From Ancistrus triradiatus (taxonomy: Eukaryota > Chordata > Actinopteri > Siluriformes > Loricariidae), in contig JAJAGP010001658.1 of assembly GCA_025084515.1 (NCBI GenBank), positions 62,001 to 126,000 of the forward strand: 64,000 bases of DNA, written 5' to 3'. Below the pieces are notes generated by a model. The model saw nothing but the letters and a program-made list of their open reading frames with translations. It made no database searches and was not told where the DNA came from. Shown in pieces: positions 1 through 11,686 of this stretch; the stretch's first letter is position 1, and every line of letters starts with the position of its first letter. The position numbers were made by a program, and so were the translations under genes.

Positions 1-5
1 ATTTA

Positions 6-1532
6 CAGTGGCGTGAAAAAGTGTTTGATCCCCTCCCTGATTTCCTATTTGCATGTTTGTCACGCATTTTAAAGACAACACAAGTAACCACAAACTGCAC
101 TTTTTAAATGAAAGTGTTCAAACCTACATGGCCCTGTGTGAAAAAGTGATTAACCCCCTTGTTAAAACATAGCTGTGGTTTATCACACCTGAGTTCACTG
201 TCTCTAGCCACACCCATGATGGCCTGATTTTTGCCACACCTGTTCTCAATCAGGACATCACTTAAATAGGACCTACCTGACAAAGTGAGGTACACCAAAA
301 GATCCTTAAAAGCTACACATCATGCCCAGATCCAAAGAAATTTAGGAACAATTGAGAAAGAAAGTAATTGGGATCTATGAGTCTGGAAAGTGTTATTAGG
401 CCATTTCTAAAACTTTGGGACTCCAGTGCACCACAGTGAAAGCCATTATCCACAAATGGTGAAGACATGGAACAGTGGTGAACCATCCCAGGAGTGGCCG
501 GCTGACCACAATTACCCCAAGAGCACAGCGGCGACTCATCCAAGAGGTCACAAAAGACCCCACAACAACATCCAAAGAACTGCAGGCCTCACTTGCCTCA
601 GTTAAGGTCAGTGCTCATGCCTCCAGCATAAGGAAGAGACTGGGCTAAAATGTTCCAAGATGAAAATCAGTGCTGAGCAAAAAGAACATTAAAGCACGTC
701 TCAATTTTTCCAGAACACATCTTGATGATCCCCAAGACTTTTGGATAAACATTCTATGGACTGACAAGACAAAAGTTGAACTCTTTGGAAAGTGTGTGTC
801 CCATTACATCTGGCGTAAAAGTAACATAGCATTTCAGAAAAAGAAAATACCAATAGTAAGAAATGGTGGTGGTAGTGTGATGGTCTGGGGCTGTTTTGCT
901 GCCTCAGGACGTGGAAGACTTGCTGTGGTAATTGGAACTATGAATTCTGCTGTCTACCAAAAAAGGAGAATATCCGGCCATCTGTTGGTGACCTCAAGCT
1001 GAAACAAACTTGAGTTCTGCAGCAGGACAATGATCCAAAACACACCAGCAAGTCCACCTCTGAATGGCTGAAGAAAAACAAAATGAAGACTTTGGAGTGG
1101 CCTAGTCAAGTTCTGACCTGAATCCTATTGAGATGCTGTGGCATGACCTTAAAAAGGCTGTTCATGCTGGAAAACCCTCTAATGTGGCTGAATTACAACA
1201 ATTCTGCAATGATGATTGGCCAAAATTCCTCCACAAAGCTGTAAAAGACTCATTGCAAGTTATCATAAACGTTTGGTTGTAGTTGTTGCTGCTAAGGGTG
1301 TCCCAAACAGTTATTAAGTTTAGGGGGCAATCACTTTTTCACACGGGGCCATGTAGGTTTCGATTTGTTTCTCCCTTAATAATAAATACCTTCATTTAAA
1401 AACTGCATTTTGTGTTTACTTGTGTTGTCTTTGACTAATATTTAAATTGGTTTGATGTTACGAAACACTTAAGTGTGACAAACATGCAAAAAAATAGGAA
1501 ATCTGGAAGGGGGCAAACACTTTTTCACACTG
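6..1532 (+). mobile_element. Tc1/mariner element, family 1, near full length
   Basis: The ends are inverted repeats: the left end begins CAGTGGCGTGAAAAAGTG and the right end is its near reverse complement, closing with CTTTTTCACACTG. The similarity reaches more than 100 bp inward. A TA dinucleotide flanks each end (4-5 and 1533-1534), the target duplication of Tc1/mariner elements. A broken transposase lies between. A second copy of this family occurs at 47669-51676 on the other strand. Immobile by itself because the transposase is interrupted. Confidence 0.9.
322..1282 (+). pseudogene. Tc1-type DD34E transposase, inactivated
   Basis: A Tc1 transposase normally binds the terminal inverted repeats through paired helix-turn-helix domains and cuts with a DDE catalytic core. 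An ATG at 322 opens a frame beginning MPRSKEI, but in-frame stops follow within a few codons and again near 640. The longest open stretch (670-1002) carries the first catalytic aspartate in WTDKTKVELFG and the motif GGGSVMVWGCFAASG. The second aspartate is in QQDNDPKHT near 1023-1049. The glutamate is in DLNPIEMLWHD near 1117-1149, after a one-base frameshift just upstream. The frame ends at TAG 1280-1282. The order of motifs is complete, so this is a decayed full-length gene and not a fragment. Family assignment is secure; loss of function is certain from the stops. Confidence 0.88.
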
Positions 1533-1799
1533 TACTGTACTTTATTTACCCTCATTACTAACCCTAAACTGCCTCAGCAACAATGGTTGCCTGCAGCTTG
1601 AAAGCAACAATGAGGAAAGTTTAGCCTTAAAACATTAAATATACTATTTGACAAAAAAAAAAATTAAATAAAATAACACACCCAGATAGAAATGTCAGAT
1701 TGCTGCAAAATTTGGCATACAGTGCTTCCCCAGCTGCCCTCCCCTATGGCTCTCATAGGCTACTTTTGGGTAGTGTACCTCTTGGTGAGATTGTTGACT

Positions 1800-2205
1800 G
1801 CTAGACATGCCTATATGATGCACTCAATGACATTTTGCCCTGTTGACAGATTTGTCAGAGGGTGCATCATTGGACTGAGAGAAGCAGGATGGTCGTTTTG
1901 ATGAACTGCTCACAATCTAGGCTGTTTTGGCCTAGCTCTAATGAGGTATCGGGAGTAGTGCATACCATACAGAACCTGTATGCTTCTATGCCCAACCGTA
2001 TCTCATCTTGAATCCAGGCTAGAGGTTGCCCAACAGGGTAACCAGAGCCTCCATTCAAATGTACAGTTTTCCCCAATAAACTTATCATTTTGCGCTAATA
2101 TTGTAATCACTTACATATAACGTCATTGCATCATACATACAAAGTTTCATTCGATCCCAATAACTCCTTCTTGGTGTGGCCTTTTTTTTGTCAATGCGTG
2201 TACAT
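1800..2205 (+). mobile_element. Tc1-like internal deletion derivative
   Basis: Positions 1826-1900 encode a peptide like the start of a Tc1 transposase (RGCIIGLREAGWSF). Positions 1978-2040 encode a peptide like its very end (LYASMPNRISS then IQARGCPTGY). The catalytic core between them is missing, so the two gene ends lie about 80 bp apart. The tail to about 2205, ending in a T-rich run and TCAATGCGTGTA, resembles the 3' noncoding end of such elements. The left terminus was not located. Likely a non-autonomous relic of a Tc1 family different from the one at 6-1532. Confidence 0.55.
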
Positions 2206-2980
2206 TTTTTATGTTTTTGTGATTGATGCACCCACAATTGGGACGTCCGATATATGGCATCTTGCACATGAAAGTACTAATATTCAGAACTCTAACAATT
2301 ATTAGATAGCTAGTACATGCTGTTAACTAATATAATTTGCCTGTGTAGTTGTGTTTGTAACTGTGTTCAAGTTAAGATCAGTTTTTCTGTCTTTTTTTTA
2401 TAGGTGTTGGTCAACTAGTTGTGTATGTACTGCTAGTCAAGAGAATTATAGAAACCTCCTTCAGTTTTCACAATTGAGTCTTTGTTGAGTTGGTTGTTAG
2501 GTGGTTGTTACTGTGGTTGTCAGGACTTTTGTATAAGATCCATAGTAAGGATATACTGTATTCTATGATCAGTAGCCATAAAATTATAAGTTTCAGAGTC
2601 CTTAATGAAGTCTGAAAGTATAACTGTTAAAGTATAGTGCTGCGTTAAATAAGACCGCACTTTATCACCTGTACACCTACTCAGTTATACAATTATCTAA
2701 TCAGGCAATCATTAAACAGTACAATTCATTAAATCATGCAGATGTGTCCCACCAGCTTCAGGTAATGTTCACATCAACCAACAGAAAGGAATGTTATCTC
2801 AGTGATTTTGACCACTGCTTGATTGTCCCACTTGTTTAATTGGGTTCTCTTAATGCACTTCTTTCTCATACATTCCGACCTAGAGAAGACGTGGGATTAT
2901 TACAGGATGCTTTACTTTGTTTTGCCTCGCTTTGAATGACAGCATTGGAAAATTGATCAGCCATCTATTTAATAATTCAT
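2206..2980. other. AT-rich intergenic stretch
   Basis: I see no reading frame, repeat boundary or RNA gene that I can support here. Short T-rich runs only. Confidence 0.5.
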
Positions 2981-2984
2981 ATAG

Positions 2985-3410
2985 CCAACTTTTGGTTTAA
3001 TTACAGCCATCAGTCTCCACTAACTTTGCACACCTAGATTGGAGAATATTTGCCCATTCATCCTTGCAAAATTGCTCAAGTTCAGTCAAATTTTGTGGTG
3101 AGCAGCAAAAGATTGCTTTGTCCACCCACATTTTTTTTCAAATTGAAGCTGTCTTCATCACTAAGTGACATTCACCTTCCCATACTTAAGCCACCGAGTT
3201 ATTTTTTGGCGGTGTCTGTTTTTTGTGCTGCTAAAAGGTGAACAACTTGTCTGTGTTCAGCTGTCTAATAGAGAACTACTTCAATGATTTAGGTTTTTTG
3301 GCAGCATCCATTTCCCATTTAATTCTGTCTAAGTCCATTCTGCAGCAAAACGCCCCTGCAACATAATCCTGTGTGCTATATTTGGTTTTCAACGAATATA
3401 GCTGAATTTT
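2985..3410 (-). repeat. Old Tc1-like fragment split by LTR-A
   Basis: The plus strand carries phrases typical of the complement of a decayed Tc1 transposase gene (GCCATCAGTCTCC, TTGCCCATTCATCC, CTGCAGCAAAACGCCCC). No intact motif survives. The sequence appears to continue after LTR-A, from 8184 to about 8270, because LTR-A is flanked by the 5-bp duplication ATTTT and the two flanks join smoothly. The assignment rests on general resemblance and is moderate. Confidence 0.45.
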
Positions 3411-3682
3411 TGTAACGCCGCGAGGAGTGAGGAGGCAAACGCAGGCCGTAGAATGGTAAGGTAGGCTTTTTATTAAACACAAAGACTGGATGCAGGGCTA
3501 GAGAGCTTATGTGACTTGGCTAGAGTACCTTGTCGTGAAGCGTGAGAGTGAGGGTGCGAGGTGGTTATATGTGAGTGGGGGAAAGTCCGGAATGAGAAAC
3601 AGGTGCGGGTGATCAGTAGGTTGGCGAGGCAGAGCGAGGCAAGGTGCGTGCTGGTGGAGCGGTGCTGGAGGCGGGCGTGACA
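3411..3682 (-). repeat. LTR-A, 3' long terminal repeat
   Basis: 272 bp, TGTAACGCC to GGGCGTGACA. Next to it, inside the element, lies a C-run on the plus strand (3684-3692), which is the purine-rich polypurine tract on the coding strand. Read on the minus strand, the last codons of pol lie inside this repeat and end with TGA at 3613-3615. Confidence 0.92.
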
Positions 3683-6600
3683 GTGCCCCCCCTCGAAAGG
3701 CCCGTCGAGGCGGGAGCGCGGCGAGAGACGGGGAGCAAGGATGCTTTGCGCGGGCGGCCCCGCGGCCTGGGCGCCGGCCGGTCGGGCCGGGAGGCGTGAA
3801 AGTCCCGGACGAGGAGGGGATCCAACACGTCCCTCGCGTCGACCCAGCTGTTCTCCTCCGGGCCGTAGCCCTCCCACTCGACCAGGTATTGGAGGCGCGA
3901 GGCCCGCCGGCCCGGTGGGCGGAGGCTGGTCCGAAGGAGAGGACTCCGCCAGCGGACCGGGCACCCAGGGGTTTCAAGAGCGAGACATGGAAGACAGGAG
4001 AGACACGGAGATATGAGGGCATTTGCAGTCTGTAGGTCACTTCATTAAGCTTATGAGTGATAGTGTACGGTCCCAAGAAGCGGGGTGAAAAAGGGGTACT
4101 TCCCTGTACGATGCGGAGTCCCCGCGAGGAAAGCCAGACGCGGTCCCCGGGCTAGAAGTCGGGAGCGGAGCGGCGGCGACGGTCCGCGTGCCATTTGTAT
4201 AGGCGGATGGCCTTTTCGATGCGGTGGTGCACCTGGCACCAAACGTACTCGCTGCGGCGGAACCTCTGGTCCACGGCCGGGGCATCCGAGGGTGTGGAGT
4301 CCCAGGGCACGAATGGAGGCTGGTATCCCAGGACGCACTGGAAGGGTGTGAGGCCGGTGGCGGAGTGCCGGAGGGAGTTTTGCGCGATCTCGGCCCATGG
4401 CAGGTACTGCGACCAGTCGAGCGGGTTGTGGATGCAATAGCAACGCAGGAACTTCTTCAGCTCCTGGTTGGAGCGCTCGCACTGGCCGTTGGTCTGCGGG
4501 TGGTACCCAGAGGAGAGGCTGATGGTGGTGCCCAGCTTCTCAAAGAACGCGCGCCACACAGCAGAGGTGAATTGGGGGCCCTGGTCTGTGAGGACGTCTT
4601 CAGGGATGCCGAAGTGACGGAAGACATGTGTGAAGAGGAGTTCCGCTGTCTGGAGCGCGGTTGGCAACTTGGGAAGAGGGATGAAGCGGACGGCGCGGGA
4701 GAATTGGTCTATCACTGACAGGACGGTGGTGAATCCGCGGGAAGAAGGGAGGTCTGTGATGAAGTCCAGGGCGATGTGAGACTAGGGCCTTTGAGGCACG
4801 GGCAAGGGACGGAGCAGGCCTGCTGGAAGAGTGCGCGGGGTCTTCGCTTGGGCGCAGGTGCTACAGGAGGAGACGAAGCGATGGACGTCCCTGCGCATGT
4901 TCTCCCACCAGAAGCGCGCGGAGAGCAGTTGGTAGGTGCGCGTCTCTCCGGGATGACCTGAGCAGAGAGAGAGGTGAGACCAGGGGAGGATGCAATCACG
5001 GAGGTCCTGGGGCACGAACCTTTTGTCGGTGGGCAGGATGGTGGAGTGCGTATCCTGGAGAGCCTCTCCTCCAATTCCCGCTCGAATTCCCACTGTATGG
5101 CTCCGACGGTGCATGAGGACGGGAGGATAGGGGGTCGTCGGGGATTGGTTCGATGCCGTGGCTCCGGGATAGGGCGTCGGCCTTGGTGTTTTTTGTCCCC
5201 GGCCGGTAGGTGATGAGAAACTGAAAGCGAGAGAAAAAAAGGGACCATCGCGCTTGGCGGGGGTTGAGTCGTTTGGCTGACCGGAGGTACTCCAGGTTCT
5301 TGTGGTCGATGAGGATTGTGAATCGGTGTTTGGAGCCCTCCAGCCAGTGCCTCCACTCCTCCAGGGCCAGCTTGATAGCCAGCAGTTCCCGATCGCCCAC
5401 GTCGTAGTTGCGTTCGGCCGGGGTCAGTTTGTGTGAGAAGTAGGCGATGGGGCGCAGTTTAGGCTAATCGCCGAGGCGTTGTGAGAGAACGGCACCCACG
5501 CCGGTCGAGGATGCATCCACCTCCAGGACGAAGGGGAGATCGGGGTTAGGATGGCCCAGAACGGGAGCTCGGGTGAAGGCGACCTTGAGCGCTTCGAAAG
5601 CCCGCTCGGCTTCGGAGGACCAGCGGAGAGAGCGCGGCTTGCCCTGCAGAAGCGCGGTGAGGGGCGCCACCGTGTGGCTGAAGTCCCTGATGAAGCGCCG
5701 GTAGAAGTTGGCAAAGCCCAGGAATCGCTGCAGCTGTCTGATGGATCCCGGTTTCGGCCATTCCAGGATGGCGGACAACTTGCCGGTGTCCATGGCGACT
5801 CCTGAGGGAGAGATCAATACCCCAGGTAGCGGACTGACTGTGCATGGAACTCGCATTTTTCCGCTTTGATGCGAAAATGGTGTGAGTGGAGGCGTTCGAG
5901 TACCTGGCGTACCTGATTGACGTGGGTGCTGAAATCCAGAGAATACACAAGGATGTCATCGAGGTAGACCATGACGAACCTGCCGAGCATGTCCCGGAGC
6001 ACGTCGTTGATGAAGGATTGAAAGACTGATGGGGCGTTGGCCAGGCCGAAGGGCATCACCAGGTACTCGTAGTGCCCGGTGCTGGTGCTGAAGGCCGTCT
6101 TCCACTCATCGCCCTCCTTCACGCGAATCAGGTTGTAGGCGTTCCGCAGGTCGAGTTTTGTATACCATTGCGCCGCACGGAGGCGTTCCAGGGCCGAGGG
6201 CACCAGTGGAAGCAGGTAGGCGTAGCTGCGTGTGATCCGGTTCAGGTCCCGATAGTCAATGCACGGCCCGAGGCCCCCGTTGCGTTTGGGCACAAAGAAG
6301 AAGCCCGCCGAGAGAGGAGAGGTGGAGGGCCGGATGAAGCCGAGGTTAAGGTATTCCGAGATATACTCCGACATGGACTTCTCCTCGGCGGTAGTGAGCG
6401 GGTACAGGCGTGCTTTGGGCAAGGAGGTACCTGGCAGGAGGTCGATCACGCAGTCACAGGGACGGTGCGGAGGAAGAGCTGGGGGAGAGGTTGTGCCGAA
6501 GACTGGAGCCACATCCGCGTACTGAGCAGGGACGTTGGGAGGAAGAGGATCCGGCTGGGTGAGCGGGAGCGAGTGCAGCTGCAAGGCGGGTTGGAGAATG

Positions 6601-7004
6601 CAGCGTTCCAGGCAACGAGGCGACCAACGGGTGAGCTCGAGGGTAGACCAGGAGATGAGCAGGTCATATTCACGGAGCCAGGGGAGCCCCAAGATGATGG
6701 GGTACGTAAGGGACCCAAGGGGATAGAGTGTGATGGATTCCTGGTGAGTCGCTCCGGTGAGCAGGCAGAGGGGGGCTGTGACCCGAGTGAGGAAGCCCGA
6801 GCCAAGGGGGCGGCCGTCGGCCGAGGAGACACGGCGCCTGAATGGAAGGTCGGTGCAGGGGATCTTCCATCGGGAGACGAGATGCTGGGCGATGAAGTTC
6901 CCTTGCCCGCCGGAGTCAATCAATGCTGTAAGAGGCAGATCGGTGTGAGCGAATTGCATGACCACAGGAAGGGTAAATGATGACTCAAGCGAGGTTCGAC
7001 TCAC
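3613..7004 (-). pseudogene. LTR-A pol: protease-RT-RNase H-integrase-chromodomain, broken
   Basis: This would be the replication polyprotein. The open part 5814-7004 holds the protease active site (ALIDSGGQGNF) and the reverse transcriptase palm with VYLDDILVYS near 5955. It stops at 5814 through a frameshift, and the frame continues at 5464-5856 into RNase H (FVLEVDASSTGVGAVLSQR). A TAG then follows directly in the GDSP region. The next open pieces are RNase H and linker (4996-5400), integrase zinc finger (4782-5114), and integrase core (4152-4715) with DQGPQFTS and NGQCERSNQE. The last piece is the chromodomain around 3800-3930, followed by the AT-hook-like RPRGRPRK. The frame ends at 3613, inside the 3' LTR. 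All domains are present but at least four lesions make it inactive. It starts in a different frame from gag, overlapping it by about 20 bases. Confidence 0.88.
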
Positions 7005-7902
7005 GCGGGGCGGCAGGTTCGGATGACGGAGCGAGGTCGCAGGCGGGACGCAGATGGCGGTCCGAACCGCAATACCAGCACAAGCCTTGCTCGAAGCGGC
7101 GCCGGCGTTCCTCCGTCGGCAGGTGGGTGCGAGCGAGTTCCATGGGCTCGGGAGGAGGCGAGCACTTGCGAGGTGGAGAAGAAGCGAGCCGAGGAGCAGA
7201 GGCGGAGCGTGGAGCGAGGAGCTGGTCCAGGCGGATGGTGAGGGAGATGAGTTCCTCCAGCGACAGGTCCAGGTCCCTTCCAGCCAGTTCTCTGCGGAGA
7301 TCGGAACGCAGGCCCTGACGGAAAGCGGAGAGAAGGGCAGGGGTGTTCCACCCGCTCTGGGCCGCTAGGGTGCGGAAATGGAGAGCATATTCGGCAGCGG
7401 AGCGGCGACCCTGCCGTAGAGAGAAGAGAACTTCCCCAGAGGAACGCCCCTCCCGGGGATGTTGGAAGACGGCGCGGAACGCTGTCAGGAAACGGTCGTA
7501 GACTCTGGCCTCCTCGGCTTGTTGCGTCCAAACGGCCGTGGCCCAATCGAGGGCTCTACCGGTGAGGAGGGATATGATGAGGGCGATTCGGGCTGCGTCG
7601 GACTCAGGTGGTGAGCTGGTGAAATATAGCTGACACTGGAGGAGGAAGCCTTCGCAGCGTTCCGGATTGCCGTCGTACTTTTCCGGTAGGGCGATGCGGT
7701 AGGCCGCTGAAGGCTGACGAGGAGGGCTGGGAGGAAGAGGAACTGCCGCAGCGGGCTGCACAGCGGAGGAAGACGAAAGCTGGGACACTCGCTGAGTCAG
7801 GTCGCTGACGGAGGGTACCAGCGCGTTGAGCGAGCTCTGGTTCTCGGCGAGCACAGAAACCACTCCCACTGGTGGCCGCTGCCTCCATGTTGTCGGCTTC
7901 AC
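6985..7902 (-). pseudogene. LTR-A gag
   Basis: Gag is the structural protein that packages the element RNA. The open frame (about 305 codons) carries the chromovirus capsid core (ALPEKYDGNPERCEGFLLQC, later EYALHFRTLAAQSGW). It ends with one zinc knuckle, CWYCGSDRHLRPAC (CX2CX4HX4C). By position and leader, the expected start is the ATG at 7885, 22 bases inside the LTR, but that ATG is in another frame and the gag frame has no ATG near its start. A one-base indel in the first 40 bases is the simplest reading. Gag stops at 6985 while pol continues in the +1 frame. Elsewhere in this window (LTR-G) gag and pol are one frame, so this break may be another indel and not programmed recoding. Confidence 0.85.
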
Positions 7903-7904
7903 GA
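7896..7904 (-). promoter_or_regulatory. LTR-A self-priming primer-binding site
   Basis: The first bases inside the 5' LTR on the coding strand read GATCGTGAAGC. Nine of them (TCGTGAAGC) are the exact reverse complement of GCTTCACGA in the LTR (8029-8037), where the mRNA is predicted to begin. No 18-base tRNA 3'-end complement was recognised here. In Tf1 the mRNA 5' end folds back and primes; the layout here fits that. Confidence 0.75.
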
Positions 7905-7906
7905 TC

Positions 7907-8178
7907 TGTAATGCCGCGAGGAGTGAGGAGGCAAACGCAGGCCGTAGAATGGTAAGGTATGCTTTTTATTAAACACAAAGACTGGATGCAGGGCTAGAGA
8001 GCTTATGTGACTTGGCTAGAGTACCTTGTCGTGAAGCATGAGAGTGAGGGTGCGAGGTGGTTATATGTGTGTGGGGGGAAGTCCGGAATGAGAAACAGGT
8101 GCGAGTGATCAGTAGGTTGGCGAGGCAGAGCGAGGCAAGGTGCGTGCTGGTGGAGCGGTGCTGGAGGCGGGCGTGACA
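7907..8178 (-). repeat. LTR-A, 5' long terminal repeat
   Basis: 272 bp, six substitutions relative to the 3' copy. On the coding strand it carries the TATA box, the predicted transcript start, and AATAAA-like sequence (complement of TTTTTATTAAAC) toward its 3' end for polyadenylation. Confidence 0.92.
8058..8066 (-). promoter_or_regulatory. LTR-A TATA box
   Basis: The coding strand reads CATATAACC, with TATAA beginning at 8065, 28 bp upstream of the predicted transcript start at 8037. That start coincides with the sequence complementary to the primer site. Confidence 0.7.
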
Positions 8179-8270
8179 ATTTTAGTCCACAAACTTGTCT
8201 TGTTCTCCATCTAATGATAAAACCATATGCCAACAAAAGTGCAAATGAGACAAATTGTGGCACTTTTTTT

Positions 8271-10059
8271 TTCTGCCATCCTGTTATACAAGACAGCTTT
8301 GTGTAAAGCTTGTTAGATTGTTATCACATGCACAGACAATCCAATGTCAGCCATAAAGTCTAAAGATAAAGTTTCTACTGGTAGCCTCCCTGTTCATTTT
8401 GCGAGGGAGAACTGCTGTATTTTCCATGTTAAAAATTTTATGTTTAAACTATATACTTTCTATGGTTTTAACATTTTTTCATTTTGTCAGAGATAAACTT
8501 CCTTTAAAAAACAACAACAAAACATGACTTTTTTCTATTATTATGAGTACTTGAGCAACCCTAAAAAGGGGGCTAGACACGCCTAATGTTGATGATATAC
8601 ATGATGGATATAAACATTCTACATCTTGATAATGCACTGAACAGTACTCAGAGGAATAGTTAAAACTCCTGAAATAATGTTGCATCGTTTTCCAAAGTAT
8701 CCTGGAACCCTTTAAAATAACCTTTTCAACCCATGTGAATTCTTTGCTTTATCATGTAGTTGATAATCCTCAAGGAACAGCCAGTTTAATTCTGAAGTAA
8801 TCAAAATCATTCCAACTGATGTCAGGTGGGGACCAATTAGCAGGCTGTGTACTTCAGCAAGTTAAAAATGATTCGCCGGAATATATTTGATGTTCCAAAC
8901 AATGTATTCTACTAATTGCACTTTAATAAATTAATTAAAAAAAACTTTCAGTTATTTTCACTATGATGTTGATGGTTGTAAACAGCTGGGAAAAGTTACT
9001 TTATTTCACTTAAACTGTGTAATGTGACACAAGGTAAGGATTCTGAAAGGGCCTAGTTCCATGTCCTGCATGGAACATGTGCATTGCATAGTTTAATATA
9101 ATATTAATCCAACATACCTCCCCCAACCAAGAACCAAGCTTAGACCCCACAAGGTAGTTTTTCATAAGTAGGCATTTTCATACTTTTCCCAGCTATTAGT
9201 AGGTCATATCAATTAATGTATTTTGGAACATTGCATCAACAGAGTACAATTTGAGCATGCATAGTTTTCAGAAGAATTACGTATTTGTAGTTGTATAATA
9301 ATTTTTCCAAATGAAAGACATTAAACATTCAAAAAAATTGGAAATGATCCATCCATTTCTGTTGTGAAACTCTTTTGTGAAACAAAGTGATAACAGGGTT
9401 GCAAGCATTTGGTTGGGCAAACATAGGGCATGAACATGTTGGCTGAAGCACTTTATTTATTATTTATTATATGTTAGTTTATTGTATATAATTTATTATA
9501 TTATAAGACTGAGAAATGGTGAGCAGAGAATTGCTTTACACAGATTTTAATGACTGTGTAACTAGAGGTCGTGTCAGTTTAGAATCCCCATGTTCTCTAT
9601 CAGGCTTAGAACATGGACAACTGGCCCACTATTTGTATGAGTAGCTATCAGTATAGTCTTTGATAATGTAGAAAGTATTGATAAAAAAACCCTATAAAAC
9701 AAGAGCATTTGAGATATTCGTACATGTTTGAAGGAAGTATTTTTATTCTTTTCTCATTTTGCATTGGAGTCAAGTCTAATGTTGTTGACTAGCATGAGAA
9801 GCTTATAGCTACGAGATAAATGTTGGGCTAAAATGGCTAGTCATTGGCCTTTATTTTCAAAGTGCAATCCAGACATCTTCCTACATGGTTTATGGTTATG
9901 ATTTCCTATCTGAAACGTCTTATACTGGTCATAAAATGAGAATAGGAGAGACTGTAAAACATAAGACTGATAAATACAGAAATAAACAATTACATACAGT
10001 TACAGATCACATAAAGAAAGATAAATCAAGAAATTACAAGAAGTACTGAGATTTTTACT
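8271..10059. other. AT-rich intergenic stretch
   Basis: No gene, RNA or element boundary that I can support. Short tandem AT sequence occurs around 9455-9500 (TTATTTATTATTTATTATATG). Confidence 0.5.
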
Positions 10060-10250
10060 GGGACTGTGGTGGCCTAGTGGTTAAGGTGCAGGACTATGGA
10101 CCAGAAGGTCCAGGGTTCAGGGTTCAGCCAAAGCTGTCACTGTTGGGTCCTTGAGCAAGACCCTTAACCCACAGTTGCTTGGATTGTAAGATTGTATCAA
10201 TTGTCAAGTTGCTCTGGATAAGGGTGTCTGCTAAATGCTGTAAATGAAAT
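10060..10250 (+). repeat. tRNA-derived SINE
   Basis: The head reads GGGACTGTGGTGGCCTAGTGG, which contains an RNA polymerase III A-box-like TGGCCTAGTGG (10069-10079). A B-box-like GGGTTCAGCC follows near 10120. The body ends with the fish SINE/LINE tail phrase GTGTCTGCTAAATGCTG and a short TAAATGAAATG. A second copy with the same head lies at 34984-35210. It is a retroposed element and not a tRNA gene: no cloverleaf with anticodon arm can be drawn from it. Confidence 0.75.
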
Positions 10251-10479
10251 GAAAATTTTTAAATATGGACCACATTCCATTTTACAGCATCTTTAAACAT
10301 CTCAATTATATTACATAGTTTAATGTTATTCAAAAAGTATATGAAGTTTTGGGCTCGTATGTAGTAGTGTAGTGTAGTGGAATATGACTACACCTTTAAA
10401 CTGATTAATTTTGATGAACAAACGGGGCACCACCGGACCAGTTGAAAAAGAAAAAGCAAAATTATTCAGGAAGTCGATA

Positions 10480-11686
10480 TGGGCAAATTCAGTCTGGATC
10501 TGAAGAGTGAGTTTGCAGTTCTTTTCTCAACCTCGGTTGAATAAATAAAATCTCTTCCACACAAAGCAGAAAATTCAAATGGGTATAACAAGTTTATTAA
10601 CTACAAACAAGGTAAATTCCAACTGACAATCTGAAGTAATGACATGTATATCACAGAGTTAAAATCAGGAGATAACATGGTTTTTATATCGCTAACAGAG
10701 TGCCTCTATGTGCAACCTTTCAATTGTGTAGTAACTACCCAGGTGCAATGTTATAAACTACTGTATTTTATTACGGTGTAGTGAGTTACTGGTAAGATAA
10801 ATTCCAGTGAAACGTAAATAGTTCAATGGAAACTACTTAGACGTAGGGAGGTCTAGGGTTGAAATGTGGTTTAAAACTAAAGGTGAGGTTCGAGGATCGG
10901 AGACCCAAATCAAGCCATAAAACGGTACTCGCCTGGTGGTCACTCGTGAGTGGTTGTAGACAATGAAACCGGACCTCGCCTGTCCAAGATGGCATGATTG
11001 TGGAGCAGGTGATGTTGATCTTCCGATGAACAAAGCCACTCGGAAAGCCTATTGATGGCGTAGGCTCTTGGCTTCTTGGTTATGCAGATAGGCAGTCGTG
11101 TAACCACAGAGGTTTTCCGGGCCGCGTCTTCAGGTGACTCAGTATTGGGTGTACTTCCCAGCTTTAGGCTGTGGGCAATTCGCACACACTCAAATCTTTA
11201 CCCTGGCCACAGGTAAATGCTAAGTCTGACGCGAACTTTACACAAGCAAGTTTCACTAAACTTGGAAAGCTAAAACATACGAACGTGGAAGGAGATCTTT
11301 GCAAGTTGGTCTTTTCACTACTTTCTTTAGTTTTACTTCTAATTCAGCACTACTGAACTACTAAAACTGCTGGAAAAGGAAAAACTTAAAACTAAACTTA
11401 AACTTAAAACAAAATCTCAAAAAGAAACTTCTAAAAACTTCAAAACAAAAAGAACTAAACTTCAGAACTCTTTAAAAAAAACAAAAAAAAACTGCTTCTT
11501 AAAAAAAAAAAAAAACTCCCATATGCTATCTTGCCCCAAAGTTTTGTACACACTCTGACGTAAGTTATCAGGGATGTGAGGCAAAGGTATTGCCCTGGAT
11601 CGGCCAATGAGAAGTTGACTCGGTATCAAGTCCCTCCTCTCGTTGGGCGCGTCCTTTATTTTCACTGTAGATTGATCTGCACCGAT
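10480..11686 (-). repeat. Possible old retrovirus-like element, split by LTR-B
   Basis: Speculative. On the minus strand, GCGCCCAACGAGAGG (around 11637-11651) resembles a tRNA-Lys-type primer site. The sequence on one side (10580-10760) and that beyond LTR-B (16372-16530) share a loose pattern: TATAAC, TTTA-TTAA, then ATCAC-GAG-TAAAATC. These could be two decayed LTRs. Between them lies an A-rich stretch (11340-11515) with no open frame. No gag or pol similarity is visible. Alternative: unrelated AT-rich DNA. Confidence 0.25.

Larger units (their letters stand above)
3411..8178 (-). mobile_element. LTR-A: Ty3/gypsy chromovirus, complete but mutated
   Basis: Two 272-bp long terminal repeats (3411-3682, 7907-8178) bound the element, differ at six bases, and start TG and end CA. 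The 5-bp target duplication ATTTT lies at 3406-3410 and 8179-8183. The internal part encodes, on the minus strand, Gag with a zinc knuckle, then protease, reverse transcriptase, RNase H, integrase and a chromodomain. This order and the chromodomain place it with the Tf1/sushi-type chromoviruses. The close LTRs indicate a fairly recent insertion, yet the coding region already carries several frameshifts and stops. It landed in an older Tc1-like relic. The internal region is much richer in G+C than the surroundings. Confidence 0.92.

Noticed and set aside
6985..7004. Programmed +1 frameshift between gag and pol of LTR-A
   Set aside because: The frames do overlap, but the element has several other indels and the related LTR-G has a single frame, so a chance indel is the simpler reading.
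3741..7368. Many long plus-strand open frames across LTR-A (for example 6072-6980)
   Set aside because: They are shadows in GC-rich DNA opposite the gag-pol genes; no family motifs, and the minus strand carries clear catalytic motifs.
10060..10250. A tRNA gene
   Set aside because: A- and B-box-like sequences are present, but there is no cloverleaf and the body and tail are those of a SINE; same for 34984-35210.
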